This document shows, one piece after another, positions 33,571 through 46,220 of a stretch of DNA of 60,000 nucleotides. Numbering within the stretch: position 1 is the stretch's first letter; the number at the start of each line of letters is the position of its first letter. The notes under the pieces are model-generated. The model was given only the letters and a program-made list of their open reading frames with translations, searched no databases and was not told where the DNA came from. The stretch is from Tubiluchus corallicola (taxonomy: Eukaryota; Priapulida; Priapulimorpha; Priapulimorphida; Tubiluchidae), in the NCBI GenBank assembly GCA_030141605.1, contig JAQGDQ010000042.1, forward strand, positions 188,001 to 248,000. The letters run 5' to 3'. The position numbers were made by a program, and so were the translations under genes.

Positions 33571-36500
33571 TTATGATTTATTTTAATAATTATAGTATCA
33601 ACTTATAATTGATATGTTATTAAATCGAGCTCGAATGGATTTATTTAAATTTTACAGGCTGAGAGAATGAAATGGTTCATTGTTTATTTATTAATTAATT
33701 AAGCTAACCATAGTATTTTTATACTATTTGCTTGGCACCGCTACCCTTTCCCATATATATCAGCCACATATCTCTCTCTCTCTCTCACGTCTCTCTTTCT
33801 TTCTCGGTCCCCAGTTTAAACCATCACATCACATCTCATTCATTTTTTTATTTTTGTAATAACAAACAAATAAAATTTTATTGCGTAGAGTTGTGGCGTG
33901 TGATGTCGTGTCGTGTCGCGTCGTGCGAGGTGTGCACGCTACACCATGGACGTCCTACACCTTCATGTCACGTTATTTTATCTCACTTTTCCCCTTCTCT
34001 TCACATTCCATGACGCCAATCCTATATTTTACCGCCTCGTGCCTTCCCTCTCAGCCTTTCCGTTTTCAAGTGCACATCCAGCCGCATAACGTCTTTTTGT
34101 CTAGAGCATTCAAGGTCTATACTTTAAATTCAACTCATCATTTTATGTCATTTTTAAGTTAAATAACCTACTGTCGTGCTAATTTAATGTAATTCAAATC
34201 GATTCAGATTGAAAAGCGTAATGCAAGCAAGCTGATCGTCGCCTAATTTAATCCTTTTATGTATTATGTATGTTCTCCGTAGATGAGCCGATTACAAGCA
34301 AAAATTTGGTTGTTCCGTGAAACTACATCTGTTATCTCTCATAGTTTCTCATTTTCACATTTCAGTTTGCTGAGGGTTAATGCTTCTCGCGTTACGCATA
34401 TGAAACCGACAATATTTGACAAAGAAGCTATGCAAATAAATGGCGTATGAACGGCAATAAATTGCTAGAGCAAGCTGTCAGGATCAACAATAAAGTATAA
34501 AAATGCTATCACCGCCTTTGTTGTAATGTTTCCCATTTCCCTGGTCATTTCAGCGAATTTATGTTAGAACTGTGTTTTAAAAATCTTACCTATTTATTTA
34601 TTTATTTATTCAGTTATTTATTTTCATTTATTCTATCCACCTACGCAAAGTAAATTATTAAACAAATAAAAATTATAGGTCAGCAAATACTAATATTGCT
34701 CCAAAACTTTTATGGCTGCATTCCATTTCAAAACAGTAAAAGCCAATTAATCGTATGTTACGATGAATTAATGGAGGTTTTCATAAATATCTCAAAATAC
34801 ATATTCAGCTATTTCACCAAGTACAATCACAAAAATCAGCACACTAGATAATTAAACTTATGTGGATTATATTAAAATAGATTTATTTGCACCAGATACA
34901 GTAACTTAAAACATACAAGTAATAACAACTAAAAGTATCAGTCTAAAACAGTTTTTCAAGTTCAAGATGAAAGAGACTGTTTAACTTTATCTGACAAAAA
35001 TAAGAGGCCTTAATTAACTAATTACTTGTCCACTGATATAGGTAAATTGTATAGATAATATCCACCAGCTTTAAAATTACAAACATACACACTTGATCAA
35101 AACCGTGGCCAGAACAGATTTTATGCTGATCATCAACTCTTACTTTTCTCCATAAACTCACAGTATTTATCCGAGTCTAAAATAACGGACCTTCTTGCGA
35201 GATGCAGTATTAACCAAAGAACTCTAAATTAAAAAAATATTAGCTCTGACATCCGAAGTCAAACGAATCCATAATCAATCGTGTAACACAAAACTGGAAT
35301 GCATTAATTAATAATAATTACTTCTTTATCGTTTCTTAGTTCATTCATTGCAGTTGTGATCTCGTTTATTCCAGGCATCCCCAATTATTATCATGTTCAA
35401 GAAAATTAAGGTTGTTGCATCAGTGTAAGTTCCTCAATAATAAGAAAAAGTAATTGACAAGACATTGTTTCTTAACCGTGGAAACAAGAATGTTAAAAAT
35501 ATGATTCAGGGGATAGTAAATTAAAATAAAACACACTAAAATTTCAGCGCCTAACTGGTGTCATCATCTAACTGCATAGTGGTATGACCTAACTGTATTT
35601 CTTATTTCTATTTTTTCTATTTTTATAGCGATATGTTCATAAAACTAGTTAACGAGGCAGCAAGTATTTCTGCTGCGACTTAAAGCACTTTTGTTGGCAT
35701 CTGATTATGTCTTTTTCTTCTTTCGCATTTAATTGAATAGGCCACCGTTTTTCACGTTATACACATATAAAGCAAATTGCCAAGTGTTCGTTCCTCTGGT
35801 GTTATCTGTAATAGCAACTATAGAATCGCTGGTGTCTTTCTTAGAGTAGCACTTGCACTCTTTAGTGTTTTTAATAGCTGGTTTTCCCCAATAGCTGCAA
35901 CAATATTTGATCGTTGAATATTATACATACTTTCAGTATAAGTACAGAGATAATTTTGCTACTCTCTCAATTCTAAATATGCCCGGGTAGGTTACCCTCT
36001 ATTCAATAGAAAGGGCCAAGCCGTTTTCCAAAAGAACGACAGTTTGGCATTAGGCATCAAAATACTTTTGATTGCTTGGTGTCTTAGATTATAGAACTTG
36101 TTTCAATGTTGGCTATATTTACATCACTTTTACGGACTCGCATCATTATTTCATTAATATTTGTGCCGACAAGTGGCTAACAGGAAAGCTACTAACTAAA
36201 TCACCGAGACGTTATTCACTAGCTCATAGCTCTTTCAAATTAAATCGAGATTTATTTTACACTCTGATTTTGAATTGCGACACCACAATTAGTCACTATG
36301 GCAAGAGTCATTGAAACTAATATTATATTGAAATTCAAAAGATATTTGACTGAAATACCAGATGACATACATTAAAAATTTTCATTGAGTGGCGTCATCT
36401 TCATTATATCAAGGAATCGCCGATGAGGGTGACGAACGAGTGAAAAAGTCTGCCTGTCAGACGCGCCATCTATGTGAAATTAGCGAACGTCTTCCGAAAA

Positions 36501-36621
36501 GATTGACAGTTTATCGTTGAACTTCTGTCATGTTAATACAGTGTGTAAAAGAAGTTACTGTGCATTTTACATTTTCTATATTTTTTAACAAACAAAGCAA
36601 AATGTTTGAAAATTGATATAG
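33571..36621. other. no gene recognised
   Basis: (CT)n at 33772-33790, GTGTC/GTCGT short repeats at 33895-33930 and (TTTA)n at 34590-34615. A short frame after a CATTTCAG acceptor at 34366 is open for 28 codons without a motif. The forward ORF at 36072-36314 is unsupported. Confidence 0.4.
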
Positions 36622-36722
36622 ACGAAGTAATACGTTGGGCGATTCTTTTAGACAAATTAGATGAAAATCTGGCTACTCTAGTAGGTTTTGCTATTTCTGC
36701 TATGTTTTTCATGAATTTATAA
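36622..36722 (+). CDS. candidate terminal exon with hydrophobic C-terminus
   Basis: After ATTGATATAG the frame reads an amphipathic DEVIRWAILLDKLDENL followed by a hydrophobic LVGFAISAMFFMNL and TAA. The acceptor has a poor pyrimidine tract, and the frame stays open upstream to about 36550. It looks like a tail-anchor exon but could be chance. Confidence 0.22.
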
Positions 36723-39700
36723 ATCTCAATAGCTTATACACCAATCCTGTAATAAGTATACCATCTTGCATTAAAAAGGGCTCTCGCAGCCCATGAGTGG
36801 TGAGGAAGGACTGCACCTTGTTGAAAAAACTACATTGTTAATAGTGTGGCCCATATCGTGCTCTGAATTTCTACTGAACTTCAGTTGGTGAACCTCATGC
36901 CAGGTTGATTTTGCACCTTATATCTAACGTTACTGTCATTGCCATAGCAAGGGGATTCCAGTTAAAAAGTAAGTAAAAACAATTGCCAAAGGCCTCTTTT
37001 GATCCATGTAAGGCCTTTCTGAGATTGGAGAAAAAATTAAAAAGAAAACTAGAAACGAAAGTATCTAGTGACTTATGGGACGCCTTATATAACGATTATT
37101 GTTCATGTCAAATGTATTGTAATATTATGCTAAATATTTGAAAAGTACTAACTACGGAATATTTGACCTGGAATTTGAAGGACTATCTTTTATCTCTCTC
37201 TTTTTAGACGAAAATTATGCGAATTTACATATTCGTTGTAACAGTCCACACTGGTTGTTGAGCACAGCTATTTTTTCTTGTTCTTCTCTGGCGAGTTGCA
37301 AAACTCATCGTTTTGCTAGTGCAGCTGACTCTGTCGTAATTGCGGAAAAGTTCATTATCCGAAATGTCCTCGTAATAGCGGCGGTTCCGCGCCATCTAAG
37401 CACGCATTTTATTAACCGCTGCCACACCAGACTATTTTAGGAAAAGCTACTTGCTCGCGGTGGTGGAGCAAATATATTGAAGCTTTTTGTTTTGTTTTAA
37501 CGCTTGGTGGCGTTATGTCTGCCTGGTTTGTAACATTGTTGATCCGCCTCTCGCTAGAGATTCACTAGCTAGGCTATACGAGATGATTCCAAGTTTATAC
37601 ACACCCGTTGTTTTAACGGGTTTTCCGTGATTGATGACACACGGTAGCCATGGTAACGGCTAGAAGTGGCTAATGTAGTTGGCAATGTGACCATGATAGA
37701 AAGTTGTGCGGTGATAGCACGAGATTTGACGTTTTATATGTCTTTAAATATTGAAATGAATGCAATGGTATGCAGAGAAGCCAGAGATGATATTGATTTA
37801 TCCAGCGACTGAATGCCTGTGTTGCGCCGGGTGGCATGTTGCACATAATCTTGGCGGCTGCTGCCTGTCTACAGTAAATCGAAGATGAATCAAAAGATGC
37901 TACTTTTTTGATCACTCTATTTGCTACTCTGCAACAGCAGAATGCTCCCAATTGATGGTCCAAAGTTTCGTGACATTTCAAAGATTCAAATAAGTTCACA
38001 TAAGTTATGTTGCACCGCTAAGATACTGGGACTGTAACTAGTGATTTTATGTTTTTGTGCTTTCCCCTTGTGGTATTTATTCACTTTGTCACTGTGCATT
38101 TTTGTAATTGTATCCTTTCAAACGTGGTATTTTTTGTATGTGTTAATAATAAAGAAGAAAAAATCAGTACTTAATAATTTTATGTGACCTTGTCCTTTTT
38201 TAATCTTTCACCTGGCGAAAAAGCACTGATGGTTTGAAACGATGTGCTCTCTCTTTTGGAGGATTCTTCATTATCTGTACTTATTCGTAAAATTAAAAAT
38301 TAAATGTGCGTTAAAACGTTTAAAGATTTAAACGAAAAAATAACGCTGCATAATGTTTTCTACTTTGCCTTATGCAAGTTACCAGTGATTCTCCATTACA
38401 GTACATGTTTTGTTTCTAATAACGAGAATAGAACTATTTTGCTACGTTCAAGTTGAATGGATGATTTAACCGACAAACACAATGCCTTATATAATGATGT
38501 CAGTATCTGACTAACCAGTTATGGCTATAAAAACAAATTATGGCAAGCCTTCTGTTTCACAATGTTCTGTACCGATATAATATTACTCTAAAGATATAAT
38601 ATTATTCGGATACTATATATTACTTAGTCCTGCTCTTAAACATGGCAGTGTTAAACGAATTTTAAACTCTTTTTTTAAATATATGATGCTTGATTAATGT
38701 ATAAACTTTTGTCAGGGTTACTGGATTTTTTTATTTCTCCTTCGAAACAACATAACAGGTCATAACAATGTTTTTGAATTTATTTAGCGTTTTTCCTTTG
38801 TTTTTTACCCAAATGCTTCTTTTTATTTTTTAATAATCACGAACTTGAAAGCTGTACATCGATCGACGAGTAAGATCTATGTTTCAAACTGACGTGACCT
38901 GAGCTGTCTTTTTAATTACATAAACGATGCAAACAATTCTCTTTCAGCAAAACTCCATCTACACCAAAGAAGATGTAGTTAGTACTAAAACAACCCACGA
39001 AATGTCAAATTCTATTTAAGTACGCCCATCCTTTCATGACAAACGGTTTTGGGGTGCATGCCTAGGTACGAATAAAAAGCGATTCCAAGATACAGGTTAG
39101 GAATCCAGATACAGAGATTCTCTTAGCCTAGTTTCGAAAACTTTCGGTTACTACATGTTCGATCTGGGACACAATAATGTTGCAGATGTATATAAAGTAC
39201 ACATTGATCAATAACGCGAAGGACAAGCGAATACCATAATGACGAACATTAGCAAAAAGGTAATTGATTTCTAATAAAGAAGATGCTCATATAACAACTG
39301 CTGACCCGCAACGCCATTTTGTGAGACAGACAATAAGTGAGACAGAGTTTGTACTAATTTATTAGAAGAATAGTAAAGATAATAACGTCATATTACTGGA
39401 ATGTAGATGGCCCATTGACTATAAATATCTGGAATTCCATACCAACTAACATTAAACAGCAAAACTGTCAGCTCCTTCAGAAGTAAACTAAAAGATACCC
39501 AAACTACAAAACTGATAAAATTACGCCAAATAGTGACTGTATTATACCTAAACTTTAATAAGTGGCATAAGCAACTTAAAATATGTTGTATATACATAAA
39601 TACTTTCTCCTTTAAACCTCTTTAAATATTTTTACTATTTGTAATATGTAAGTATTTTTAATTCGCTCTTACTGATAGTACATTGTATAATGTATATGTG

Positions 39701-40392
39701 TGCATTTTGTGATCTTTTTAATCATTTGTGTATAGTTTCATTTAGTTTTTTAAATGTACGTTAGTTTGAGTATGTAGCCTTTTTAATAATGAATCTATTG
39801 CTTTTATCAGTTTGTTAATAAACTGGTTACATACGAATTTTAATGTAAATATTATTTAATTTTATGTCTGCATTGTATGTAACTTTCTAACAACAAAGAA
39901 TAGTAATAAATAATAAATAATAATGTAGTAAAAAAGTGTGTATTCCAGTGTTGCAAGCAGAATGGCGACATATCCGTAATGAGTTGTTATGTTGAAGTGC
40001 TAGCTGACAGGATTAATCATGCCATCGAATATGACTTTCTTTTTAACAGTATAGCTGCAATTATGATAAGTATTTACTCCCATTTCTGAAAATACAAGCT
40101 AAAAGTTGCATCACCTGTTGCTGGAGAACGATTCATTTATTCTCATTCTGCGATTGCGAAAAGATAATTAAATAGCTATCGTAGTCCTCGATAAGCCTCG
40201 TAAAGTTCGGCCTAAAAATAAATTCGAACAGATCTACAGCAATAACCCTACAAATTTAGAGCGAAATAAACTGATAAAATTGTTATTCAATGATTTATAA
40301 TAACTAGAATAGTAACTAGAGCTGCAAACCCACACCTAACAAAAGTCATTACAGGCAAAAATTTATCCTGACATTTTTTACTTTTGTGATCT
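36723..40392. other. no gene recognised
   Basis: The minus-strand ORF at 37670-37999 (109 codons, with an AFCCCRVANRVIKK segment) is among the longest repeat-free ORFs in the window but has no motif; the forward ORF at 37138-37440 likewise. A polyadenylation-like AATAAAGAAG at 38147 and a TAA-rich tail at 39900-39925 hint at retroelement 3' ends. Confidence 0.4.
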
Positions 40393-40405
40393 TGACCTTT
40401 GACCT
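40393..40405 (-). promoter_or_regulatory. perfect DR1 nuclear-receptor half-site pair
   Basis: On the minus strand AGGTCA-A-AGGTCA, the DR1 consensus bound by HNF4/RXR-type nuclear receptors. It lies about 460 bp upstream of an exon candidate. The motif is seen; any function is inference, since TGACCTT-rich strings also occur in repeats. Confidence 0.3.
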
Positions 40406-40527
40406 TTTGAATTAAAAGCAACTGGTTCGACGTCTGATGATTATAGCTTCGTCTATAATCATAGCTACAGAGCTTTTGGTTTTTTGATCGGCGACCTTTT
40501 CAGCCTAGAATAAGTGGGTTTCCAGCA

Positions 40528-40655
40528 TTTGCCCTGTGTCTGTCCCTGTATCTGTGCCTGTGTCTGTCCCTGTGTCTGTTCCTGTGTCTGTCCTTGTATC
40601 TGTCCCTGTGTCTGTCCCTGTGTCTGTCCCTGTGTCTGTCCCTGTATCTGTGCCA
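40528..40655. repeat. 12-bp tandem repeat GTCTGTCCCTGT
   Basis: About ten units of GTCTGTCCCTGT with a few GTATCTGTGCCT variants. The forward Cys-Pro/Val ORF and the minus-strand Gln-Gly ORF are repeat products. Confidence 0.95.
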
Positions 40656-40856
40656 ACTTACTGATTAAAATATTGCGTTTTATTCTTCTTGTTCAGTTAC
40701 CATTCAGCTGTAAATTTACACAATTACCCCTCTGTACAGGTGAGCTGCAGCTACCTGTATAAATAATGCATAAATACTTAGTTAAGTTGCATGATCGGGC
40801 CATTAATCTTTACAGGCTTGGACAGCTGATTGATGGTGTAAATATTTAATAAGCAG

Positions 40857-41074
40857 GTTCATCGTGTGCTGGGGCTTTTTTACAATCTCCTCTCACCAAG
40901 GATGAATTTTACAGAATAACATATGCGCTAGTTCCAATTTCGCAATGTAAAAGTAGGAATTTAAACTCAGATCTGTATGATGGTGAGTTGTGCACAACCA
41001 CTGAACATGTAAGACAGCAAGACTGCTCAAAGAAAACAAAGCGATGCTCTTGTAGTACGCACCCAGAGGAATAA
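40857..41074 (+). CDS. candidate Cys-rich exon upstream of a membrane anchor
   Basis: Begins after AAGCAG (weak acceptor) and is open to TAA at 41072. It contains LTKDEFYRITYALVPISQC, then a Cys-rich end with GELC, QQDC and KRCSCST, whose C-x-C near the end recalls EGF- or EB-type modules. A consensus donor GTGAGT lies inside at 40983, so the exon may instead end at 40982. Neither end gives the phase 2 needed by the transmembrane exon at 41201; a weaker GTATGA donor at 40975 would. Coding character is fair, the model is uncertain. Confidence 0.35.
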
Positions 41075-41200
41075 GTCAGTTTGGTGCGCCCTTTACGTGT
41101 GCATTCATTCGTCTAATGGTATATCTTTATTACTGTAATTAAAAACTCTTCAATGGGGGAAATGCGAGTTTCCTATTAAACGTTCTTAATATTTTTGTAG

Positions 41201-41372
41201 ATTTTGCAGCAGCAAACGTTTCGTACCAGAATTTTTAGTTATCAGTTGGATTATAGTTACAGTAGTCGTATTGTCATATTTTCTACGGAGAGGGTATTTT
41301 GTTTGTTTGCAAAATAATGAGAATTATACTATTTTAGAGCAACAGTGGTCAGCTCTCAAACTGAAAGTATAG
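41201..41372 (+). CDS. candidate terminal exon: transmembrane helix and cytoplasmic tail
   Basis: Follows a good acceptor (CTTAATATTTTTGTAG) in phase 2. Encodes about ten polar residues, a hydrophobic helix (FLVISWIIVTVVVLSYF), a stop-transfer pair RR, and a tail of about 30 residues with ENYTIL and ending in LKLKV before TAG. YTIL fits the Y-x-x-hydrophobic sorting motif. The layout is that of the C-terminal exon of a type I membrane protein. No family can be named. It lies 127 bp after the Cys-rich candidate exon on the same strand. Confidence 0.45.
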
Positions 41373-42889
41373 CTCTAAACATTACCCGAGACTATGTATT
41401 GCTCACGGAAGTTTAAAAGCTACAAATTTGCCTAAGTAAAAATGCATTTTGGAGAGGTCATCACATGTAACTTTACTTATCATTTTACTTGCTTCTAGCA
41501 TTAGCATTATTATCGTTATGTTATTATTATTTATTTTATTTCAGACATTCACGACTTAAAATGTTCGATCTAAAAATTGTATCAGTATTGTACAGCAAGT
41601 TATGAATAACAGTATTCTGTTTGAAAAATAGCTTGGCGTCTGAGACTAAACACAGATTTGGGGTGTCATGTAAAACCATAGAATGAACTTAAGTTCCTGA
41701 ATCCTGAAGGTTTATCCGTGTGAGATAATGCATGGGGCTTACATTCGTAATTACAAAACAATTATTTTCTCTGTGCGAGAAGCCGATTCAAGTTTGCTTA
41801 ATTGGTAGTGTCTGCGGGCGAGACTTAAAAAGTTAATGTTGGGATCTATTGCAACGTAATTCAAGTAAATAGCAAGTTGTAATGATGTTATTTGGTGTGT
41901 TTGTTCTGTATGTACCAGACTAAGGGAAATACCTAAATGATCATGGGGTATGTACTTAGTTTCTAATTTATGTAGTTTCAGTAATGTTACCAAATTGTTG
42001 TGTGACCACCCTAGCTATGTACTTCACAGATAGAGAGAATGCACACTCGAGCGTTGTTAAGCCTTTGTGTCAGTACTGAATCTAATTCAGAAAATTTTCT
42101 TTGATAATGTACCGGATTAAAAACTCATGCACGCTAATACTTTTTAGAATTTTCATATCTCGGCCATTTACAAAAAGGGTCAAACGTTAATAGCTTTTCT
42201 AAAAGTGCCGTCGGTTGATTTTCAACTGCATCAATCATAGTCAGTTTTCTTAAACTGTGTTTTAAGACTAAGGTTGCTTTTCTCGGAGTTTCTGTTCGGG
42301 ATTTGTCAGGGAAGATTCAGTCTGAGAAGCAAACTTTCATTTGAAAACTTCTTTCCGAAGTTTTCGAGGGGACTCGATTTTCAATGACAAAGAACACACT
42401 GTTGACCTCCTGTGCATCACATAGTGACGTAGATTTCAAAGTTTTCAAACCGGATTGTAACGTACACGCTCAAACCAGTATTGTGTTTCCATAGCTAAGT
42501 TGTTTATTGTGCAAAAAATACAAATTTGTTCTAGTCTAGCAAACTATTACATACAGAAATTAGCCACAACCATAAATTACATACAGAGCTACTGAAATAA
42601 ATTGCATGCTACGTGCTAATAAAATACGTGCTACAGAGTACTATCGTTGCACACTAAATAAGCAGTGCGTATACATATACTGTTGGTCCAATATTGCCAG
42701 AATGTCAACAACAGTTAGTCAGTTACATCTTATTCACAAGTTAATTTTCTAACATAACATATACGCCTGTACACAACAACTTCTGCCTATGCAATGTAAC
42801 AGTGGACGAATAGTCTAGCTCATAATACTGCTGTCTTACATAATGTGGCTTCTAATGCATATACTACTGCCTGGATAGGAGTAGTGAAG
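41373..42889. other. no gene seen
   Basis: AT-rich, no supported feature; the minus-strand ORF at 41751-41993 has no motif. Confidence 0.45.
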
Positions 42890-43460
42890 GAAAGCTAAGA
42901 TAAGATAAGATAAGAATTTATTATGCCTTTCGGTAATCATTTATAACAATTTCATTTGACTCATTAAAAATACAATACTAAAATAAATATAAGAAAAACA
43001 TATGAATGTGCCCAATATCAAAACAATCATAAAATGAGCTAAACAGTCGCCTCATACATGTGCCAATACCAGCAGAGTAAAATTAAATGATACATCATAG
43101 AAACTAGGAAACTTATCACTTGAAGTTAGCATTGAATTGTCTTACTGCACTTGGAATGAAAAAGTTCAGAAATATGTTTATTTTATAAATAAGGCTTCTA
43201 TACCTACCAGAATCCAATTTTTTAAAATTTGATGCAAGAGGGTGAGTTGGGCCAATTATAATACACTTTGACTTTTGTTGTTGTTTTTTTCCATTTAAAG
43301 ATCTTCCATTTTAGACTGGAGTTCCACAGACCTTACCAGCAATACCAGTAATTTTATCTAAAAGAGGTATGTCATCATTAGTAAAACTTTGGTCCCACAA
43401 TACGCAGCAGTACATGATAACAGATTGCACAATAGATGTGCAAAACATTTATACCTGCAA
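42890..43460 (-). pseudogene. 3' end of a LINE polymerase with TTATC tail
   Basis: On the minus strand the frame reads SIVQSVIMYCCVLWDQ, DIPLLDKITGIAGKVCG, then, after one stop, IIIGPTHPLASNFKKLDSG and FFIPSAVRQFNANF, ending at 43116. HPL..F..L.SG followed by SFIPSAIR.LN is the standard C-terminal signature of a large group of animal LINE polymerases. A (CTTATCTTATC) tail at 42896-42914 marks the 3' end. It is a 5'-truncated and dead copy. Confidence 0.85.
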
Positions 43461-44809
43461 TATGGTTGTTTTTTTTAATTTAAACTGAGTGTTCAATTGC
43501 GTTTTTGCCACAATGCAGTAGACGCACTTTGAGATTTAATGCGTAGACAGAGCTTGTACAACACATTGGTTTCTGACACGCAGTCACTCACGCAAGTGTC
43601 GCATTGATTTTTACCAAGTACAACTCCCTATCAACAGCTGCCTCAACCGTATAAATCCAGTTATCTAATAAAGTAGAAACCTTAATAAAACAGCTTTGCA
43701 ATACAGCAGCAAGATCAAAAAGAGAAGTGATCAGTTCGTGTTTTTCAGAACATGAAAAACCGAATGTAGGCCTAATTAAAAATTACCTGTGTGGCTGCGG
43801 TAGATAAGGCTTTGATGGGGTGATCATCGATTATTCTTCAGTGGTACCAAACTCAGGTATAACTGAGGGATGCATTTTCAATCTAGTGTGCAACTTTTCA
43901 CTTTCCCTTTAAAGTGGAAATGATGCTGAAATGTCTAGTGACTGATCTCAAGCTAATAATTTGATATCAGGGGACTTTGGAGAATAGAGGGGTAACCTTA
44001 AATGGTTGGTAATTAAGACTAACGTTTAATTTCTTATTAACCAGTATCAATATAAAACAGGTAACATCGATTTTTGGTTATTAATATGAAAATTTGATTT
44101 TTGATATTGGAATTATTTAATATCATTTTCAGGTAGTAGCTTTCTATTGAACAAAATCGAAGATTAAGCTAGTTGAAATTAATTAGTTTGTGTAAAGGAA
44201 GAACATTCAATATTTACTGGGTTATTTATATGACACGGATACAAGAAAGAAATGATTAAGATACGTTAATCCATAACAAACGCGCCGTGTAATAAAAAAA
44301 CGGGTAAACAAACAAACAAACGCAAATCACGACAATACTGTGTATTAAATAAATTCAATTAGATCTACACAGATCAGTTTATAGCATTTCTCACGACCGC
44401 AATATGTTGACAGTCCTACAGACGGCTATGTTTTAATAGCGACTTCACAGTATTACTTTCCAAGTTTGTAAAGCATAATTAAACTTTACTTATGTTTTAT
44501 ATCGTCCTATTTCAAATTATTCGTGAATGAAGTTACATGTGATCTTTAATGGGAAACAGGGTATACATTTTAAAACCTATAATAATTCTAAAACGTTTCT
44601 GTTAATTATATAATAGGTTTAAGACCTTAATAATTTTAATGACATGAGCGCCTAACTAGGGATGACATCATAAACATTTTCAACAGCACAAACATTCCAC
44701 GAGCGTGTTGCACGTCTTTGGGAAAGCGGAAATTGAAGTACAGTGCTGCTGTACAACATTCAGTGTGATATACAAAAGTTCGGCAAATTTCAAGTTCAAA
44801 ATTCAAATT
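43461..44809. other. no gene seen
   Basis: May include more of the decayed LINE on its left side; otherwise AT-rich DNA without supported features. Confidence 0.45.
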
Positions 44810-45000
44810 TGAAGTTTATCGCTGTGTTCACGCATGAGCTCTCCAACGTGTTTTACTACGTCACAAGTGAACACTTCTGAACTGAATGGAGAGCACATGT
44901 TTTTATGCAACGCATTTCCGAGATGTAGGCGCTAGTGCTCATCTAATTACCGAATGGCGAAATGCATGTAACAGCAAAGAACTCGCGAACGCAAAATATT
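44810..45000 (+). repeat. dispersed repeat, copy 1 (second family)
   Basis: Shares TGCAACGC.TT.CGAGATGTAGGCGCT and, about 20 bp on, CGAAATGCATG.AACAG with 56950-57130 in the opposite orientation. No coding capacity; probably a non-autonomous transposon relic. Confidence 0.7.
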
Positions 45001-45171
45001 GTTTCTGTGGTATTAATTCTCTCACGTAATTTATTCTTAAAAACAAACAGTATGTTCCCTTCAAATATTTCGTGGGTAGGTTGTTTTGAGCGATAGTTTA
45101 AGATTGGGTCCTGTTACTTGTTAGTACGTTGTCTTTCGTGACTAAATTTTAGACAGAATGAAATATTGAAA

Positions 45172-45405
45172 TTAGATGTTCATGTCTTCGTCTTCTCTTT
45201 CAAGTTTCAGCATTGTTTGCTCAATTAATGTGAATTTTCTGTTGTTTATGCGTACATGAAACTTTTTTGCTTGTCTTTCATGTTGGATAGAGTGCTTGTT
45301 CCACAAGCTCACGACGCATTTGCAACTTTTTTTCTTATCTTGTAATGTTGGATAGAATGCTTGCCACACACACAGCAGCCGCAGCGACGAGCTTCTGGCT
45401 TCCAT
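45172..45405 (-). CDS. 77-codon ORF with an internal duplication, unrecognised
   Basis: ATG to TAA on the minus strand, basic and Cys-containing. A segment of about 45 bp beginning TCTATCCAACAT is imperfectly repeated inside it, about 60 bp apart. No known domain. It would start about 90 bp from the NRF1 palindrome, pointing away from it. Weak support. Confidence 0.22.
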   Translation of the reverse strand: MEARSSSLRLLCVWQAFYPTLQDKKKSCKCVVSLWNKHSIQHERQAKKFHVRINNRKFTLIEQTMLKLEREDEDMNI

Positions 45406-45497
45406 CGATCCAGCACCATTAAAAACCTATATACAAATATTTGTGCCTCCACTTCGCCGAGAATAAAAACTAACTTTGTCAAATGTGTCCGTTTATC

Positions 45498-45509
45498 CGC
45501 GCATGCGCA
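45498..45509. promoter_or_regulatory. perfect NRF1 palindrome CGCGCATGCGCA
   Basis: Matches YGCGCAYGCGCR at all positions. In animals this site is typical of CpG-rich, TATA-less promoters. It lies between a minus-strand ORF (45405) and a plus-strand 29-codon ATG frame (45524-45613), so a bidirectional promoter is possible. An 8-bp perfect stem (CGTGGCTT/AAGCCACG) lies at 45671-45690. Confidence 0.35.
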
Positions 45510-45524
45510 CTAGTGCAGGCAGAA

Positions 45525-46220
45525 TGCCGTGGGAAGAAGTAATAACCAAAGCAAATACGAACAATTGGTTGCATCAGATACAAAGGATATGGTTAAAATT
45601 GTTGTTAGCATAACTTTTATACTAAGATCTAGTTTCGAAAGGGTAAAAAAACTAAAAATGAACAGCTGTCGTGGCTTAAAGAAGCCACGCTTATGTAACT
45701 GCTTGACCGAATGCTTGACTGCGCAAGTCTAAAAAACCTTCCGCAACTGCCGATGTCCCCTGATTGAAGAATGAAGTTGACACACACATTGCCTAATTTT
45801 GTGTAGGCATTCATTAATGGCTGTATAAAGAATGAAATTCATTCAAGCAGCGCTTTCTAATTGCTGCCTACAAATTGAATGTTTGCCTGAAAAACAAGAG
45901 AAATTTATATGAAGCAGAATAACAAACTTATCGTAAGCACTGACTAACTGCACTAACATTTTAAAATTAAAGCCATTATAAGATCCAAGTGGAGAGTGTC
46001 TTTTCGAAAAGCCCATCATCTTGTAATAAACTTCTCGAAATAATGTTAACTTGCTGCCTGAGATTCAAAATTAGTCGTTGTTACGTACTGAGCAGACTTG
46101 ATTCGAATGGTTTATGGTTTTTTTATTTTCAAAATAGTGACATAAATATCACAGACCGTGTGCTAAATCTCTGATAATATTATTCGTGAGTGACATTATT
46201 ACTTTTAAGCGCATTTTCAG
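45525..46220. other. no gene recognised
   Basis: Downstream of the NRF1-like site. Short frames (45524-45613 starting MPWEEV; 45529-45732; 45989-46174) have no domain. Confidence 0.35.

Noticed and set aside
37670-37999. 109-codon minus-strand ORF as a gene
   Set aside because: No motif, splice context or similarity that I can see; ORFs of this size are expected by chance in 60 kb.
40465-40762. Gln-Gly/Thr and Cys-Pro/Val repeat ORFs
   Set aside because: Both strands of the 12-bp GTCTGTCCCTGT tandem repeat.
45671-45690. Histone-type 3' stem-loop
   Set aside because: The stem is perfect, but its sequence is not the histone GGYYCTTTTMAGRRCC type and no histone gene is nearby.
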